A DNA stretch of 64,000 nt from BJHQ01 sp964654285 (GCA_964654285.1 CAZZJC010000011.1:58576-122575), one strand, 5' to 3'. Shown: positions 25,729 through 35,115, counted from the stretch's first letter. Translations and numbers: made by a program. Notes: generated by a model from the sequence alone, not told the origin.

Positions 25729-26991
25729 TCAGCGCACCAGGCAGAGCGTCAGCAGCGCCACCGCCGCGAGCCAGCCCATGCCGGCGAGGATGGCGAAGAG
25801 GATGGAGCGCTGCCGTTCCTTGGCGATCTCGCGTTCGAGCTGGCCGATGCGGGCCTTCTCGGCGCTGATCACGTTCATGATCTGGCTGCGCGAACTGGGA
25901 AGCTGGCCTTCGACCCCGGCGACGTTGAGCTTCAGCAGCTCGAACTCCTTGATGAGTTCATCCGGCGTCTGGTAGCGGTCGATCGGGTCCTTGACCAGCA
26001 TGCGCTGGAGGATGCGGATCAGATCCTTGGGCAGATCCTTGCGCAGCTTGGCGATGTCGGGCGGGACGGTCTCGATGTGGTTGCGCATCACCGCCGAGCA
26101 CGTGCCCGAGAACAGGGTCTGCCCGGACAGCATGTGGAAGAGGGTCGCGCCGAGCGAGTAGATGTCGCTGCGCACGTCGAGATTGCGTTCACCGCGCGCC
26201 TGTTCGGGACTGATGTAGTCCGGCGTGCCGATGGTCGTGCCTTCCTGCAGGAGTTCGCTGTCCCACACCGACTGGATGAAGCCGAAGTCGCCGAGTTTCA
26301 CCACCCCGTCCTTGGTGATCATCACGTTGGCCGGCTTGATGTCGCGGTGCACGATGTTGTGCTGGCTCAGGTATTCGAGGGCCTCGCACACCTGCAGGCA
26401 GATGTCGATGACCTTTTCCAGCGGGATGACGCCGTCGTGGCGGATCATGTCGTCGACGGTGACGCCGTCGATGAACTCCATCGCGAAGTAGTAGTAGCCC
26501 TGGTACTTGCCGACGTCGTAGACCGAGATCAGGTTCTGGTGCGAGAGCTTGCCCGCCGCGCGCGCCTCGAGCAGGAAACGCTTGCGGAACTCCTCGTCGT
26601 CGGCCCATTTGCTGTGCAGGATCTTGAGCGCCACCGTGCGGTGCATCGACAGCTGTTCCGCGAGGTAGACCTCGCCCATGCCGCCTTCGCCGATGCGGCG
26701 CACCAGCTTGTAGCCGCCGATCTGCTTCTTCATCAGCACGCCGCCCTCGGACTTGGCGCGCTCGTCGCGCAGGATGCGCTTCAGCGCCTTGGTCAGGCGG
26801 TCGGAGGTCTGGGCGTCGATGGTGCCTTCATCGACCAGGATCTCGGCCAGGGGCCGGCCCAGCGATTTCACCTTGTCCATCGCCACGTCGAACTGGTCCG
26901 GCGTGATCAGCCGACCTTCGATGGCGAGCTGACCGTAGCGGAAATCCTCATCGAACGACGAGGGAGCCGGATTGGGGATGGTGGAGGTCAC
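25729..26991 (-). CDS. Ser/Thr protein kinase (Hanks type) with C-terminal membrane anchor
   Basis: The kinase domain runs from about residue 94 to 360. It has the glycine loop IGEGGMGEVYLAE, Lys123 in VALKILHSKW, HRDIKPANVM, the DFG motif in LGDFGFIQS, and GTPDYISPEQARGE in the activation region. The N-terminal 80 residues (LITPDQFDVAMDKVKSLGR, LAEILVDEGTID) look like a DUF4388-type or GspE-N-like helical domain. One transmembrane helix (SILFAILAGMGWLAAVALLTL) ends the protein. The frame is open to 27234, but the upstream part is AT-rich and not protein-like. The GTG at 26991 is a best guess, and a start further in is possible. Confidence 0.9.
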   Translation of the reverse strand: MTSTIPNPAPSSFDEDFRYGQLAIEGRLITPDQFDVAMDKVKSLGRPLAEILVDEGTIDAQTSDRLTKALKRILRDERAKSEGGVLMKKQIGGYKLVRRIGEGGMGEVYLAEQLSMHRTVALKILHSKWADDEEFRKRFLLEARAAGKLSHQNLISVYDVGKYQGYYYFAMEFIDGVTVDDMIRHDGVIPLEKVIDICLQVCEALEYLSQHNIVHRDIKPANVMITKDGVVKLGDFGFIQSVWDSELLQEGTTIGTPDYISPEQARGERNLDVRSDIYSLGATLFHMLSGQTLFSGTCSAVMRNHIETVPPDIAKLRKDLPKDLIRILQRMLVKDPIDRYQTPDELIKEFELLKLNVAGVEGQLPSSRSQIMNVISAEKARIGQLEREIAKERQRSILFAILAGMGWLAAVALLTLCLVR

Positions 26992-27286
26992 GGACCGCAG
27001 GCCTTGCGCCGCCGGTTGGCTGGCTGGGTCGGACGGTACGCGAGCGCCCAGGCACCACAATGCCACGCAATGAAACGCAGAACCACATGATGATACGGAA
27101 TTTGCATCGTTTGATACATGTTTTCGCTCAAGGTGTTCCTTCGCTGCATCCCAAGGGGAGCACAGGCAGAGATGCCACACGAATGGCACCCTTGCCGGGA
27201 AAATCCGACCGCCTGCCTCCGATGCGTGAAACACCGGCCGGACGGCCGGCCGCGTGGCCGGCGCGGCGACAGGATGGGTGTTCCGG
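26992..27286. other. 295-bp intergenic region upstream of the kinase gene
   Basis: It includes an AT-richer stretch (about 27060-27170) that probably holds the kinase promoter, though no clean -35/-10 pair stands out. A GC hairpin (27245-27262) near the upstream gene's 3' end may be its terminator. Confidence 0.45.
27245..27262 (-). terminator. Candidate GC hairpin after the 270-aa orphan gene
   Basis: GCCGGCC (27245-27251) and GGCCGGC (27256-27262) form a 7-bp stem with a 4-nt loop, 25 bp after the stop codon at 27287. There is no clear T-run, only GTGTTTC further on. Confidence 0.3.
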
Positions 27287-28099
27287 TCAGGTCTCGAACT
27301 CGTCGAGCTGCGATCCGATCGCCTGGACCACCGTCATCGCGAGGTCCTCGTCGGCATGGCCGATCGCGATGTGGGTCCAGAGGTAGTAGATCGCGAAGGC
27401 GGCGGGGGCGAAGCGGGTCAGGCGTTCGACCTCCGGCCCCTCGCGGCGCAGGTCGGCCTCCATGCCGCTGATGACCGCGACGAGCTCCCCGGTCGCCGTC
27501 GGTTTGGCCGTGACTCCGCGCTGGGTCAGGGCGGCGGCCACGGCGGCTTCGAGCAGCCTGCGTTGCGGCTTGCCGGGCGGCGCGGCGGCCGGCTGGCAGG
27601 ACGGCCAGACTTCCAGCAGCTCATCGATCCAGGCCTGGACGGATTTCGGTGGCGGGTTGGCGATCGGCCAGACCTCGGTCGCGTCCTCGTCCTCATCAGC
27701 GCCTGGCACCGGGGCGAGCCAGCAGGCATGCACCACCGCGCCCGCCGCCGGCGCCGGCAGGAGGTCGGCATGGACGTGGGCGGCGAGATAATACAGGAGG
27801 AAATGCTGGAGTTCGTTGATGTGGTGGTTGTCGGGATCGCCCGGGGCCTGGCGGCGGAGTTCCACCGTGAGGTCGGTGACCTCGTCCATGCTCGCGTCAG
27901 GATCGGCGAAGGGCTCTTCGATGCCGCGCGCGGCACGGGCGAGGCGCACGGCCTCTTCCGCGACGCAGAGGAACCACTCGTGGTCCTCGTCCTCGGGGTC
28001 GAGGTCGCGCGCCAGCGCCACCTGCTCGGCCGCCTGCATGCTGCGCACGATCTCGGCGAGCCAGCCCTCGGGATGCGTCGGAATGGGCTGGGGCTCCAT
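27287..28099 (-). CDS. Hypothetical acidic protein
   Basis: The product is 270 residues from the ATG at 28099 (MEPQPIPTHPEG). It is acidic and helical, rich in Ala, Glu and Asp (ARDLDPEDEDHEWFLC, VPGADEDEDATEVW), with no signal peptide or membrane helix. I recognise no family. It begins 11 bp after the stop of the FHA-GAF-cyclase gene, so the two are almost surely co-transcribed, and it may be a partner or effector of that protein. The open frame extends upstream into the cyclase gene, but the in-frame sequence there is arginine-rich shadow coding, so the ATG near the junction is taken. Confidence 0.6.
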   Translation of the reverse strand: MEPQPIPTHPEGWLAEIVRSMQAAEQVALARDLDPEDEDHEWFLCVAEEAVRLARAARGIEEPFADPDASMDEVTDLTVELRRQAPGDPDNHHINELQHFLLYYLAAHVHADLLPAPAAGAVVHACWLAPVPGADEDEDATEVWPIANPPPKSVQAWIDELLEVWPSCQPAAAPPGKPQRRLLEAAVAAALTQRGVTAKPTATGELVAVISGMEADLRREGPEVERLTRFAPAAFAIYYLWTHIAIGHADEDLAMTVVQAIGSQLDEFET

Positions 28100-28110
28100 G
28101 GGGTGTCCGC

Positions 28111-29997
28111 TCAGCGCACCAGCGCGTCCCAACCGACCGGGCAGGTCAGCGGCTGGTTGGAGATCAGCCCGGCCAGGGTCGGGTCGGCGAGCTTGAACTG
28201 GCCGCGCAGCAGATGGCCGTCGCCGGCCTGGGTCGGCAGCACCGCGGTCACCTGGGGCCGGCCGAGCACGACCTTGGGCCATTCCGCGACGGCGGTGATC
28301 AGATCCGCAGCGCCGAGATCGCAGCCCTGCGGGTGCAGCGCGATGAAGCTCTGGTCGGACAGGCGGCGGATCAGCACCACCGCGTGCGGGCCCGAGGTGG
28401 CGGGCAGGTAGAGGACGATCTCCTCGCCGGAATGCTTGAGCCCGCGCAGGCTGAAGACCTGGAGCGGTTCGCTCTTGTTGCGTGCGCTCAGCGGCGGCAT
28501 GCGCAGGCCGAAGCCGCGCCCGCCGAGCTGTTCCATGGTGTCGTGCGCGATCAGCACCTGGCCCGGATTCGCGGCGTGCTCGATGCGCGAGGCGGTGTTC
28601 ACGGTGTCGCCGAGCAGGGTGTAGCTGATCTGCGAGGACGACGAGCCGATGTTGCCGGCGACCACCGGGCCGCTGTTGATGCCGATGCCATGGCTGAGCA
28701 GGGTCTTGCCGCGTGCCGCCTGCAGGCTGTTGAAGCCGATCAGGGCGATCTGCATGCCCAGCCCGGCGGCGCAGGCGTGCAGGGTGGAATCGCCACGGTC
28801 GATCGGCACGCCCCAGAAGGCCATGATCGCATCGCCGATGAACTTGTCGATCGCGCCGCCATCGCGCAGGATGGTCGGCACCATGCGGTCGAAGTAGCCG
28901 TTCATCAGGGCGACGACCTCGCCAGGCGGCAGGAGTTCGGTCAGGCGGGTGAAGCCGACCACGTCGCTGAACAGCACGGTGCCCGGATAGGTCCGGCCGC
29001 CGAGGCCGAGATCGAGCTGGCCGGCCATCGCTTGTTCGGCGAGCGGACCGGGCAGGAAGCGGCAGAGGTTCTGCCGCGTGGTGGTCTCGCGCTCCAGCCG
29101 CTTCAGCATCTTGGCGTTGTGGATGGCGATGGCGGCGGTCTGGGCGATCGCGAGCGCGAGTTCGAGGTCTTCCGCCGTGAAGGCGCGGTTGCGGTCGGGG
29201 GTGTCGATCTGCACCAGGCCCTGGATCTCGCTCTCGACCATCAGCGGCACGGTCATCGCGCTGCGGATCTTGAGCGAGACGATCGACAGGCCCTGGTCGA
29301 AGTCGTTCTGCGCGCCCTCGTTGAAGATGAAGGCGCTCCGGGTGGTCAGGGCGCGGCGGCAGATCGAGTTCGACACCGTGGGCAGCTCATCGCCGCGCGG
29401 GCTGCGCTGGCGGATCGCCTTGGCCTCGAGCCGGCTGACCTCGGCGCCGAGCATGATGAAACCGCGGTCGGCCTGGGGGAAGACCTCGAACAGGGTGTCG
29501 AGGATGTCGTTGAGCACCTGGTCGAGATTGCTGATGTTGACCAGCGCCTTCGAGACCTTGAGCACCGCGGCGAGGCGCTGGCCGATGACCTCGGGGCCGC
29601 GCTCGGTCGGGGCGGCATCGGTGACCGGCATGACGATCGACTGGCTGAGGTCGGCCTCGATCTCCTTGAAGCCGAAGACCGAGCTCGAACCGACCTCCTC
29701 GTTGTTCGCCGCCTGGCGCTGCTGCAGGCGCAGGCGCGTCTCGCCCAGGCGCAGCACGTCGCCGGGCTTGCCGATCACGCTGCTGATGCGCTGGTCGTTG
29801 ACCCACGTCCCGTTCGACGAGTTGTTGTCGGTGAAGACGACCCCCGTCCCGTCGAGCTGGATGCGCGCATGCTGCCGGCTGGCGTTGGGATCGGGGACTT
29901 CGAGGGAACACTCCGGGCTGCGACCAGCCACCAGCGGCTTGTCGATCGGAACCACCACTCCCGCCTTGGGTCCGCTCAGGAAGACCAGCTCGAACAT
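28111..29997 (-). CDS. FHA-GAF-class III adenylate cyclase
   Basis: This 628-residue protein has an FHA domain at residues 1-95 (GRS, SRQH and SNGTWVN are the phosphothreonine-contacting motifs). A GAF domain spans about 140-295. A class III cyclase domain spans about 335-500, with metal aspartates in LFSDVVGFT (Asp345) and FIGDAIMAFWG (Asp389). LGDTVNTASRIE carries Asp464, Asn467 and Arg471. Lys385 and Asp464 fit ATP rather than GTP specificity. The last 110 residues are unassigned. The FHA domain suggests control by Ser/Thr phosphorylation, and a Hanks kinase is encoded about 1.1 kb downstream. It has no membrane helix. Confidence 0.92.
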   Translation of the reverse strand: MFELVFLSGPKAGVVVPIDKPLVAGRSPECSLEVPDPNASRQHARIQLDGTGVVFTDNNSSNGTWVNDQRISSVIGKPGDVLRLGETRLRLQQRQAANNEEVGSSSVFGFKEIEADLSQSIVMPVTDAAPTERGPEVIGQRLAAVLKVSKALVNISNLDQVLNDILDTLFEVFPQADRGFIMLGAEVSRLEAKAIRQRSPRGDELPTVSNSICRRALTTRSAFIFNEGAQNDFDQGLSIVSLKIRSAMTVPLMVESEIQGLVQIDTPDRNRAFTAEDLELALAIAQTAAIAIHNAKMLKRLERETTTRQNLCRFLPGPLAEQAMAGQLDLGLGGRTYPGTVLFSDVVGFTRLTELLPPGEVVALMNGYFDRMVPTILRDGGAIDKFIGDAIMAFWGVPIDRGDSTLHACAAGLGMQIALIGFNSLQAARGKTLLSHGIGINSGPVVAGNIGSSSSQISYTLLGDTVNTASRIEHAANPGQVLIAHDTMEQLGGRGFGLRMPPLSARNKSEPLQVFSLRGLKHSGEEIVLYLPATSGPHAVVLIRRLSDQSFIALHPQGCDLGAADLITAVAEWPKVVLGRPQVTAVLPTQAGDGHLLRGQFKLADPTLAGLISNQPLTCPVGWDALVR

Positions 29998-30090
29998 GGC
30001 GGCATTGAAGTAGCACGGGCAATCCAGGCAACCCCCGGCCGGAAGGCTGAGCCAAGGCCGTCCGGAACCCGCCCATGGCGGGCCGGATCC

Positions 30091-31233
30091 TCAGACCTGG
30101 TCGAGGGCCTGCTTGAGATCCGCGATCAGGTCGTCGATGTGCTCCAGCCCGACCGAGATCCGCACCATGTCCTGGGTGATGCCGGCCGCGGTGCGGGCCT
30201 CCTCGGGCATCGACAGGTGGGTCATGGTCCAGGGGTGCTCGATCAGGGATTCGACGCCGCCCAGGGATTCGGCGAGGATGTGCAGCCTCACCGCCGAGAG
30301 CAGGCGGAAGACGGCCTCCTCGCCGCCCTTCACCTTGAACGAGAACGTGCCGCCGAGGTTGCGGAACTGGCGCAGGGCCAGGGCATGCTGGGGATGGCTT
30401 TCCAGGCCGGGATGCAGGACCTGGCTGATCTTGGGATGCTTCTCCAGGAACCGCGCCACCGCCAGGGCGTTGCTGTGGTGGCGCTCCATGCGCAGCGACA
30501 GGGTGCGGATGCCGCGCAGGACGAGGAAGCAGTCCTGCGGGCCGGCGCAGGTGCCGAGGGTGTTCAGGAGCAGGCCGAGCTGCTCGGCCAGCTTCGCATC
30601 GCGCACCACCACCGCGCCGCCGACGACATCCGAATGGCCGTTGAGGTACTTGGTGGTCGAGTGCAGGACGATGTCGATGCCGTGGTCGAGCGGCTTGATG
30701 CCGCAGGGCGACAGGAAGGTGTTGTCGCACACCGTGAGGATGCCCTTGGGCCTGGCGACCGCCGCGACGGCGGCGAGATCGAGCACGTTCATCAGCGGAT
30801 TCGTCACCGATTCGAGCCAGATCATCCTGGTGTTCGGTCGGATCGCGCGCGCGAGCGCGGCCGGATCGCGCAGGTTGACGAACTCGACCGCGACGCCCTG
30901 GCGTGCGGTGACCGCCGTCGCCAGGCGATAGGTGCCGCCATACAGGTCATCGTGGATGATCAGGTGGTCGCCGGCGGACAGCAGCGCGAGCACGGTGGCC
31001 TCGGCCGCCATGCCGGTGGCGAAGGCGAGGCCCCGGGTGCCGTTGTCGAGCGCGGCGAGGGTGTCCTCCAGCACCTTGCGGGTCGGGTTTCCGGTGCGCG
31101 AATAGTCGAACGGCCCCGGCTGCTTGACGCCTTTGAACTCGAAGGTCGAGACCTGGTAGATCGGGGTCATCACCGCGCCATAGGCGGGATCGGCCTTGGG
31201 GCCGGCGTGGATGGTCAGGGTATCGAAATGCAT
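30091..31233 (-). CDS. Cystathionine gamma-synthase/lyase family PLP enzyme
   Basis: The product is 380 residues from the ATG at 31233 (MHFDTLTIHAGPKADPAYGAV). It has TPIYQVSTFEF, YSRTGNPTRKVLE, GTRGLAFATGMAAEATVLALL and the PLP lysine in HSTTKYLNGHSDVVGG. It also has TLGTCAGPQDCFLVLRGIRTL, all hallmarks of the Met/Cys gamma-family. Substrates may be O-acetyl- or O-succinylhomoserine with cysteine, or cystathionine itself. Sequence alone does not separate these. It closes a minus-strand sulfur assimilation cluster, 19 bp after the epimerase gene, which favours a role in cysteine/methionine synthesis. Confidence 0.9.
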   Translation of the reverse strand: MHFDTLTIHAGPKADPAYGAVMTPIYQVSTFEFKGVKQPGPFDYSRTGNPTRKVLEDTLAALDNGTRGLAFATGMAAEATVLALLSAGDHLIIHDDLYGGTYRLATAVTARQGVAVEFVNLRDPAALARAIRPNTRMIWLESVTNPLMNVLDLAAVAAVARPKGILTVCDNTFLSPCGIKPLDHGIDIVLHSTTKYLNGHSDVVGGAVVVRDAKLAEQLGLLLNTLGTCAGPQDCFLVLRGIRTLSLRMERHHSNALAVARFLEKHPKISQVLHPGLESHPQHALALRQFRNLGGTFSFKVKGGEEAVFRLLSAVRLHILAESLGGVESLIEHPWTMTHLSMPEEARTAAGITQDMVRISVGLEHIDDLIADLKQALDQV

Positions 31234-31252
31234 GGTGGCTCCGGATTGGAAT

Positions 31253-32056
31253 TCAGACGGTGCTGGGCGGCAGCGACGAGGCAATCGCGCGCCAGGAAAG
31301 GCCGGGCAGCAGGGCGTGCAGCCGGCGCGCATCGACGCGCAGGCTGCGCACCGGCTGCGCGTCCCCGCTGATGGTGATCGCGACGCCGAGTTCGCGCGCG
31401 CGCGCGCGGTAGAGATCCTGGATCGCCACCGGTTGCGGATGCGCGGCGTTGAGGATCCCCCGCTGGCGTCCGATCCCGTGGTCATCCAGCAGGGCGCGGA
31501 CGCAGATCGCGGCCAGGTCGGCGGCATCGATGTGCGAACACGGCCGCAGCGGATCGCCAGCGATGGCGACCTGGCCGGTAGCGATCTTCGCGGTCGCGCC
31601 GCGTCCCGGCCCGGTCAGGGCGGGACAGCGCAGCACCAGGGAATCCGCCCGCGCCAGCACCGCCGATTCGATCGCGAGCAGGGCCCGGGCCGCCTCATCG
31701 TCGCCCACCGCACCGGATTCACCGACCCACGCGCCTCCCGCATCGGCATAGACCGAGGTGGTGCCGGTGTAGACGAAGCGGGCCTGGGGCAGCCACCGGT
31801 TGACCGCAGCCATCCCGGCCGCCAGTCCGTTGTCGCGTCCCCGGCGCAGGCCAGGGGCGGCGGCGAGCAGGATCGCATCCGCCGCTGGCAGCGTGGCGAG
31901 GAGCGCCGCGTCGCCAAGATCGCCCCGGACGATGCGGAAACCCGGATCCGGCCCGTCCTGGCGCCGGACGCCCACCACCGCATGGCCTGCTTGCAGCAGG
32001 AGTCCGCCCACCGCCGCGCCGAGCCGACCGCAACCCAGGATGACCACCCGGGCCAT
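31253..32056 (-). CDS. NAD(P)-dependent epimerase/dehydratase-like protein
   Basis: This 267-residue protein begins MARVVILGCGRLGAAVGGLLLQAGHAVVGV, the Rossmann glycine motif. RFVYTGTTSVYADAGG includes the Ser/Thr and Tyr region of extended SDRs, although the canonical YxxxK is not obvious. It resembles YeeZ-type NAD-dependent epimerases of unknown role. It begins 3 bp after the CbiX-SUMT stop, clearly in the same operon. A role in siroheme or sulfur metabolism is only implied by location. Confidence 0.7.
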   Translation of the reverse strand: MARVVILGCGRLGAAVGGLLLQAGHAVVGVRRQDGPDPGFRIVRGDLGDAALLATLPAADAILLAAAPGLRRGRDNGLAAGMAAVNRWLPQARFVYTGTTSVYADAGGAWVGESGAVGDDEAARALLAIESAVLARADSLVLRCPALTGPGRGATAKIATGQVAIAGDPLRPCSHIDAADLAAICVRALLDDHGIGRQRGILNAAHPQPVAIQDLYRARARELGVAITISGDAQPVRSLRVDARRLHALLPGLSWRAIASSLPPSTV

Positions 32057-32059
32057 GCG

Positions 32060-33223
32060 TCAGGTCCCCGTCGGCCGGGTCGGCCACGGCGCAGCGGGGT
32101 TGGCTGTCGCGCGCAGTTCCGAGCAGCGGATGCGCTCATCCACCACCTCGCCCACCACGACCAGGGTCGGCGAGGCGAGTCCGGCCGCCTTCACCCGGTC
32201 GGGCAGGTCGGCCAGGGTGCCTTCCACCACGCGCTGATCCGGCCGCGTCGCCCATTCGATCGCGCAGGCCGGCGTCGTCGTCGGCCGGCCGTTCGCGATC
32301 AGGCTGGCGCACAGTTCCGGCAGTTGGCGCAGCCCCATGTAGAGCGCCAGGGTGTCGATGCCGGCGAGCGCCCGGAAGTCGGGCACATGGCCGTCGACGC
32401 AGCCGTGGCCGGTGGCGAAGGCGAGGGTCGAGGCGCTGCGGCGCAAGGTCAGCGGCAGCTGCAGCGCGGCGGCGGCTCCGAGCGCGCTGGTGACGCCGGG
32501 CACGACCTCGGCGGGCAGGCCGGCTTCAGCCAGGCTGGCGAGCTCTTCACCGCCACGGCCGAACACCAGGGGATCGCCGCCCTTCAGGCGCACCACGCGG
32601 CGGCAGCGCCGGCCGCACGCGACGATCAGCTGATTGATCTCGGCCTGGCCCCGGCCCGGACCCCAGCCGGTCTTGCCGACCTCGTGCCGTTCCGCGTTGG
32701 CAGGGGCGAGCGCGAGCAGTTCCGGGGCCACCAGGCGGTCGTAGATCAGGCAGTCGCAGCTGGCGATGAGTTCGCGCGCGCGCACGGTCACCATGCCGGG
32801 ATCGCCCGGCCCCGCGCCGACCAGATGCACGGTCACCGCGCCGGCAGGCGGGACCGCGGCCGGATCCAGCGTCGCCTCGGCGACCCGGCGCTCGGCCAGC
32901 TGCACCAGGAGATCATCGAAGCCGAGCGGGTTGGCGAGGGTCACCGCCACCGCCGGGGTCGCGGCCCGCGCCCCGGCGATCGCGCGCGGGATGTCCTCGC
33001 GCAGATGCTTGCCGAGCTGCAGAAGCCACGGCAGCACGACGACGCGGGCGACCTCGGCGGCGGCCAGTTCCGCCACCAGCACCGGCAGGCGTTCCGCCGC
33101 CTGGTCGACCAGGCAGGTCCGCACCGGACGGTCGCGCCGGGTCAGCGCGGCGGCGACACGGTCCATGTCGCGGCTCGCGCCCGCGACCGTGCTGCCGTGC
33201 CCGATGAGGATGATCGCGTCCAC
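32060..33223 (-). CDS. CbiX-like chelatase fused to uroporphyrinogen-III C-methyltransferase
   Basis: This 387-residue protein starts at GTG (33223). Residues 1-115 resemble a short sirohydrochlorin chelatase (IILIGHGSTVAGASRDMDRVA, VVVLPWLLQLGKHLREDIP). Residues 128-387 are a SUMT: HLVGAGPGDPGMVTVRA, DCLIYDRLVAPEL, VVRLKGGDPLVFGRGGEE and EVVPGVTSALGAAAAL. SUMT makes precorrin-2, and the chelatase inserts iron (or cobalt) after oxidation. No precorrin-2 dehydrogenase is present here. Siroheme is the cofactor of sulfite reductase, fitting the cys operon. It starts 1 bp after the cysN stop. Confidence 0.88.
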   Translation of the reverse strand: MDAIILIGHGSTVAGASRDMDRVAAALTRRDRPVRTCLVDQAAERLPVLVAELAAAEVARVVVLPWLLQLGKHLREDIPRAIAGARAATPAVAVTLANPLGFDDLLVQLAERRVAEATLDPAAVPPAGAVTVHLVGAGPGDPGMVTVRARELIASCDCLIYDRLVAPELLALAPANAERHEVGKTGWGPGRGQAEINQLIVACGRRCRRVVRLKGGDPLVFGRGGEELASLAEAGLPAEVVPGVTSALGAAAALQLPLTLRRSASTLAFATGHGCVDGHVPDFRALAGIDTLALYMGLRQLPELCASLIANGRPTTTPACAIEWATRPDQRVVEGTLADLPDRVKAAGLASPTLVVVGEVVDERIRCSELRATANPAAPWPTRPTGT

Positions 33224-33224
33224 G

Positions 33225-35036
33225 TCAGAGGTCGGTGTGGGTGGTGTCGTTCAGGTTGAGCACGCCGCGTTCGCGCAGCAGGCCCGTGATCCGGGTCACC
33301 ACGGCCGGCTCGGGCTCGTCGCCGCGCAGACGCAGGTCGCAGTCGCTGGTCGCGGTGCCGGCGGGATCGATGTCGATGGTGAACATGGCGCGGTCGCCCA
33401 GCAGGGTGCGCACGCTGGCGTGGTCGGACAGGCCGATCGCGTTGCTGGTCGACACCACCACCAGGCCGGCATCGGTCAGCAGATGCGCGATCTCGCCGAA
33501 GCGGCGCACGAGTTCGTGCCGCGCCGACTCCGCCGCCAGATCGTTGCCGACGCCCAGCAGCAGGTTGGCGCCGTCGAGCAGGTAGGTGGCGATGCGGGCG
33601 CGGAACAGGGCCTGTTCGAGCGCCCGCGCATAGCGGTGCTTGCCGACGCCGTGCTTGCCGGTGAACAGCACCAGGGCCGGGGCGTGGTGGAACAGCGCGC
33701 GGCGTTCAGCCGGGGAGACGCCGCCGGAGATCCAGCGGAAGTCGCGCAGGCGCGATTCCAGGCGGAAGCCCTCCTGGTCGTCGGCCACGGTGGCGGTGAT
33801 GATGCCGCCGCCGGCGATGTCGAAGCCGTCGACGATGACGAAGCGCCCGGTCGACTGGTCCTGCTCGGCGAGATCGAACGCGACCGGCTGGCGGGTCTCT
33901 AGTTCCACATCCGCGACTTCATGCCGGCCGATGCGGTCGGCGCCCGCGCCCGGATCGAGCGTCGAGGCGTCGCGCACCGAGATCAGGCGGTGGATGCGCA
34001 CCGGCAGGGCGGCGGTGTGGAGCTTGATCTTGTAGTCGCGGCCGGTCTCCATCGGCTTGCGCCCGAGCCAGACCAGGTTGGCGCGCAGGCGGGTGCCGAC
34101 CTGCGGCGCCTGCTCGACCCGGCTCATGATCTCGCCGCGCGTCACGAAGATCTCGGTGTCCAGGGTGAACCCGGTCGAATGCCCGGCGCCGATGCTGGTC
34201 CGGGTCCCGGCGTTGAAGGCTTCGATCGAGCGGATGCGCGCGCGCTTGCTCGACGGGCTGAACACGACCTCGTCGCCCACCGCCACCGAACCGGATTCGA
34301 TCCGGCCGGCGACGATGCGGCGGTCGTCGCCGCCATCCGTGAACTTGTAGACCGCCTGCACCGGCAGGCGCAGCGGCCGGTGCAAGGCGGCGGGCGACTT
34401 GGCGAAACCGTCCAGGGTCTCCAGCAGGGTCGGGCCCTTGTACCACGGCATCTCGCCGCCCCTGGTCGCCAGGTTGGCGCCGTGCAGGGCGGCGATGGGG
34501 ATGAAGCGCACCGGCGGCGGCGCGCCGATGCCGGCGAGGAATTCGCGGTATTCCTTCTCGATCGAGGCGAAGCGGTCCTCGCGCCAGTCGGCCAGGTCCA
34601 TCTTGTTGACGCAGACCACGACCTGGCGCACGCCGAGCATCCCGAGCAGCCAGCCGTGCCGGCGCGAGTTCTCGCGCACGCCCTCCTTCGCGTCGATCAC
34701 CAGCACCGCCGCCTCGGCGCGCGCGGCGCCCGAGATCATGTTCTTGAGGAACTCGATGTGGCCGGGCGCATCGATGATCACGTAGTCGCGCCGCTGCGTC
34801 TTGAAGAAGCAGCGCGCGGTGTCGATGGTGATGCCCTGGTCCTGTTCATCGGTCAGCGCGTCGAGCAGGAAGGCGTACTCGAACACCTTGCCGGTGCGCT
34901 GGCATTCCGCCCGCACGGCGGCGAGCTTGCCGTCCGGCAGGCTGCCGGTGTCGGCGAAGAGCCGGCCGACCACGGTGCTCTTGCCGTGGTCGACGTGGCC
35001 GACGATGACGATGGACATCTGTTCGCGGGTGGACAT
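33225..35036 (-). CDS. cysN: Sulfate adenylyltransferase large subunit CysN with degenerate CysC-like domain
   Basis: The product is 603 residues from the ATG at 35036, with AGGAGG upstream. The GTPase domain has GHVDHGKS (13-20), DAPGH (89-93) and NKMD (144-147), followed by the two beta-barrel domains (to about 430). The C-terminal 160 residues align by position with APS kinase. However, the Walker A motif reads GKHGVGKH instead of GxxGxGKS/T, and the LDGDN motif is LLDGAN. CysN and CysD make APS from ATP and sulfate. The APS kinase part is probably inactive, which fits an APS-type reductase encoded upstream. Confidence 0.92.
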   Translation of the reverse strand: MSTREQMSIVIVGHVDHGKSTVVGRLFADTGSLPDGKLAAVRAECQRTGKVFEYAFLLDALTDEQDQGITIDTARCFFKTQRRDYVIIDAPGHIEFLKNMISGAARAEAAVLVIDAKEGVRENSRRHGWLLGMLGVRQVVVCVNKMDLADWREDRFASIEKEYREFLAGIGAPPPVRFIPIAALHGANLATRGGEMPWYKGPTLLETLDGFAKSPAALHRPLRLPVQAVYKFTDGGDDRRIVAGRIESGSVAVGDEVVFSPSSKRARIRSIEAFNAGTRTSIGAGHSTGFTLDTEIFVTRGEIMSRVEQAPQVGTRLRANLVWLGRKPMETGRDYKIKLHTAALPVRIHRLISVRDASTLDPGAGADRIGRHEVADVELETRQPVAFDLAEQDQSTGRFVIVDGFDIAGGGIITATVADDQEGFRLESRLRDFRWISGGVSPAERRALFHHAPALVLFTGKHGVGKHRYARALEQALFRARIATYLLDGANLLLGVGNDLAAESARHELVRRFGEIAHLLTDAGLVVVSTSNAIGLSDHASVRTLLGDRAMFTIDIDPAGTATSDCDLRLRGDEPEPAVVTRITGLLRERGVLNLNDTTHTDL

Positions 35037-35115
35037 GCGGAATTCCTCCTCAGGGTGATGATTGCCTGGCTTATCCAGCAACGTCAGATCGGATTCTCAG
35101 CCACCTGCCACAAGG

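Noticed and set aside
25729..27234. Upstream ATG at 27234 as the kinase start
   Set aside because: The added 81 residues come from an AT-rich, non-protein-like stretch that probably holds the promoter.
28213..31371. Open frame of 1052 codons on the plus strand
   Set aside because: Antisense to the FHA-GAF-cyclase and the PLP enzyme, with no domain or start signal.
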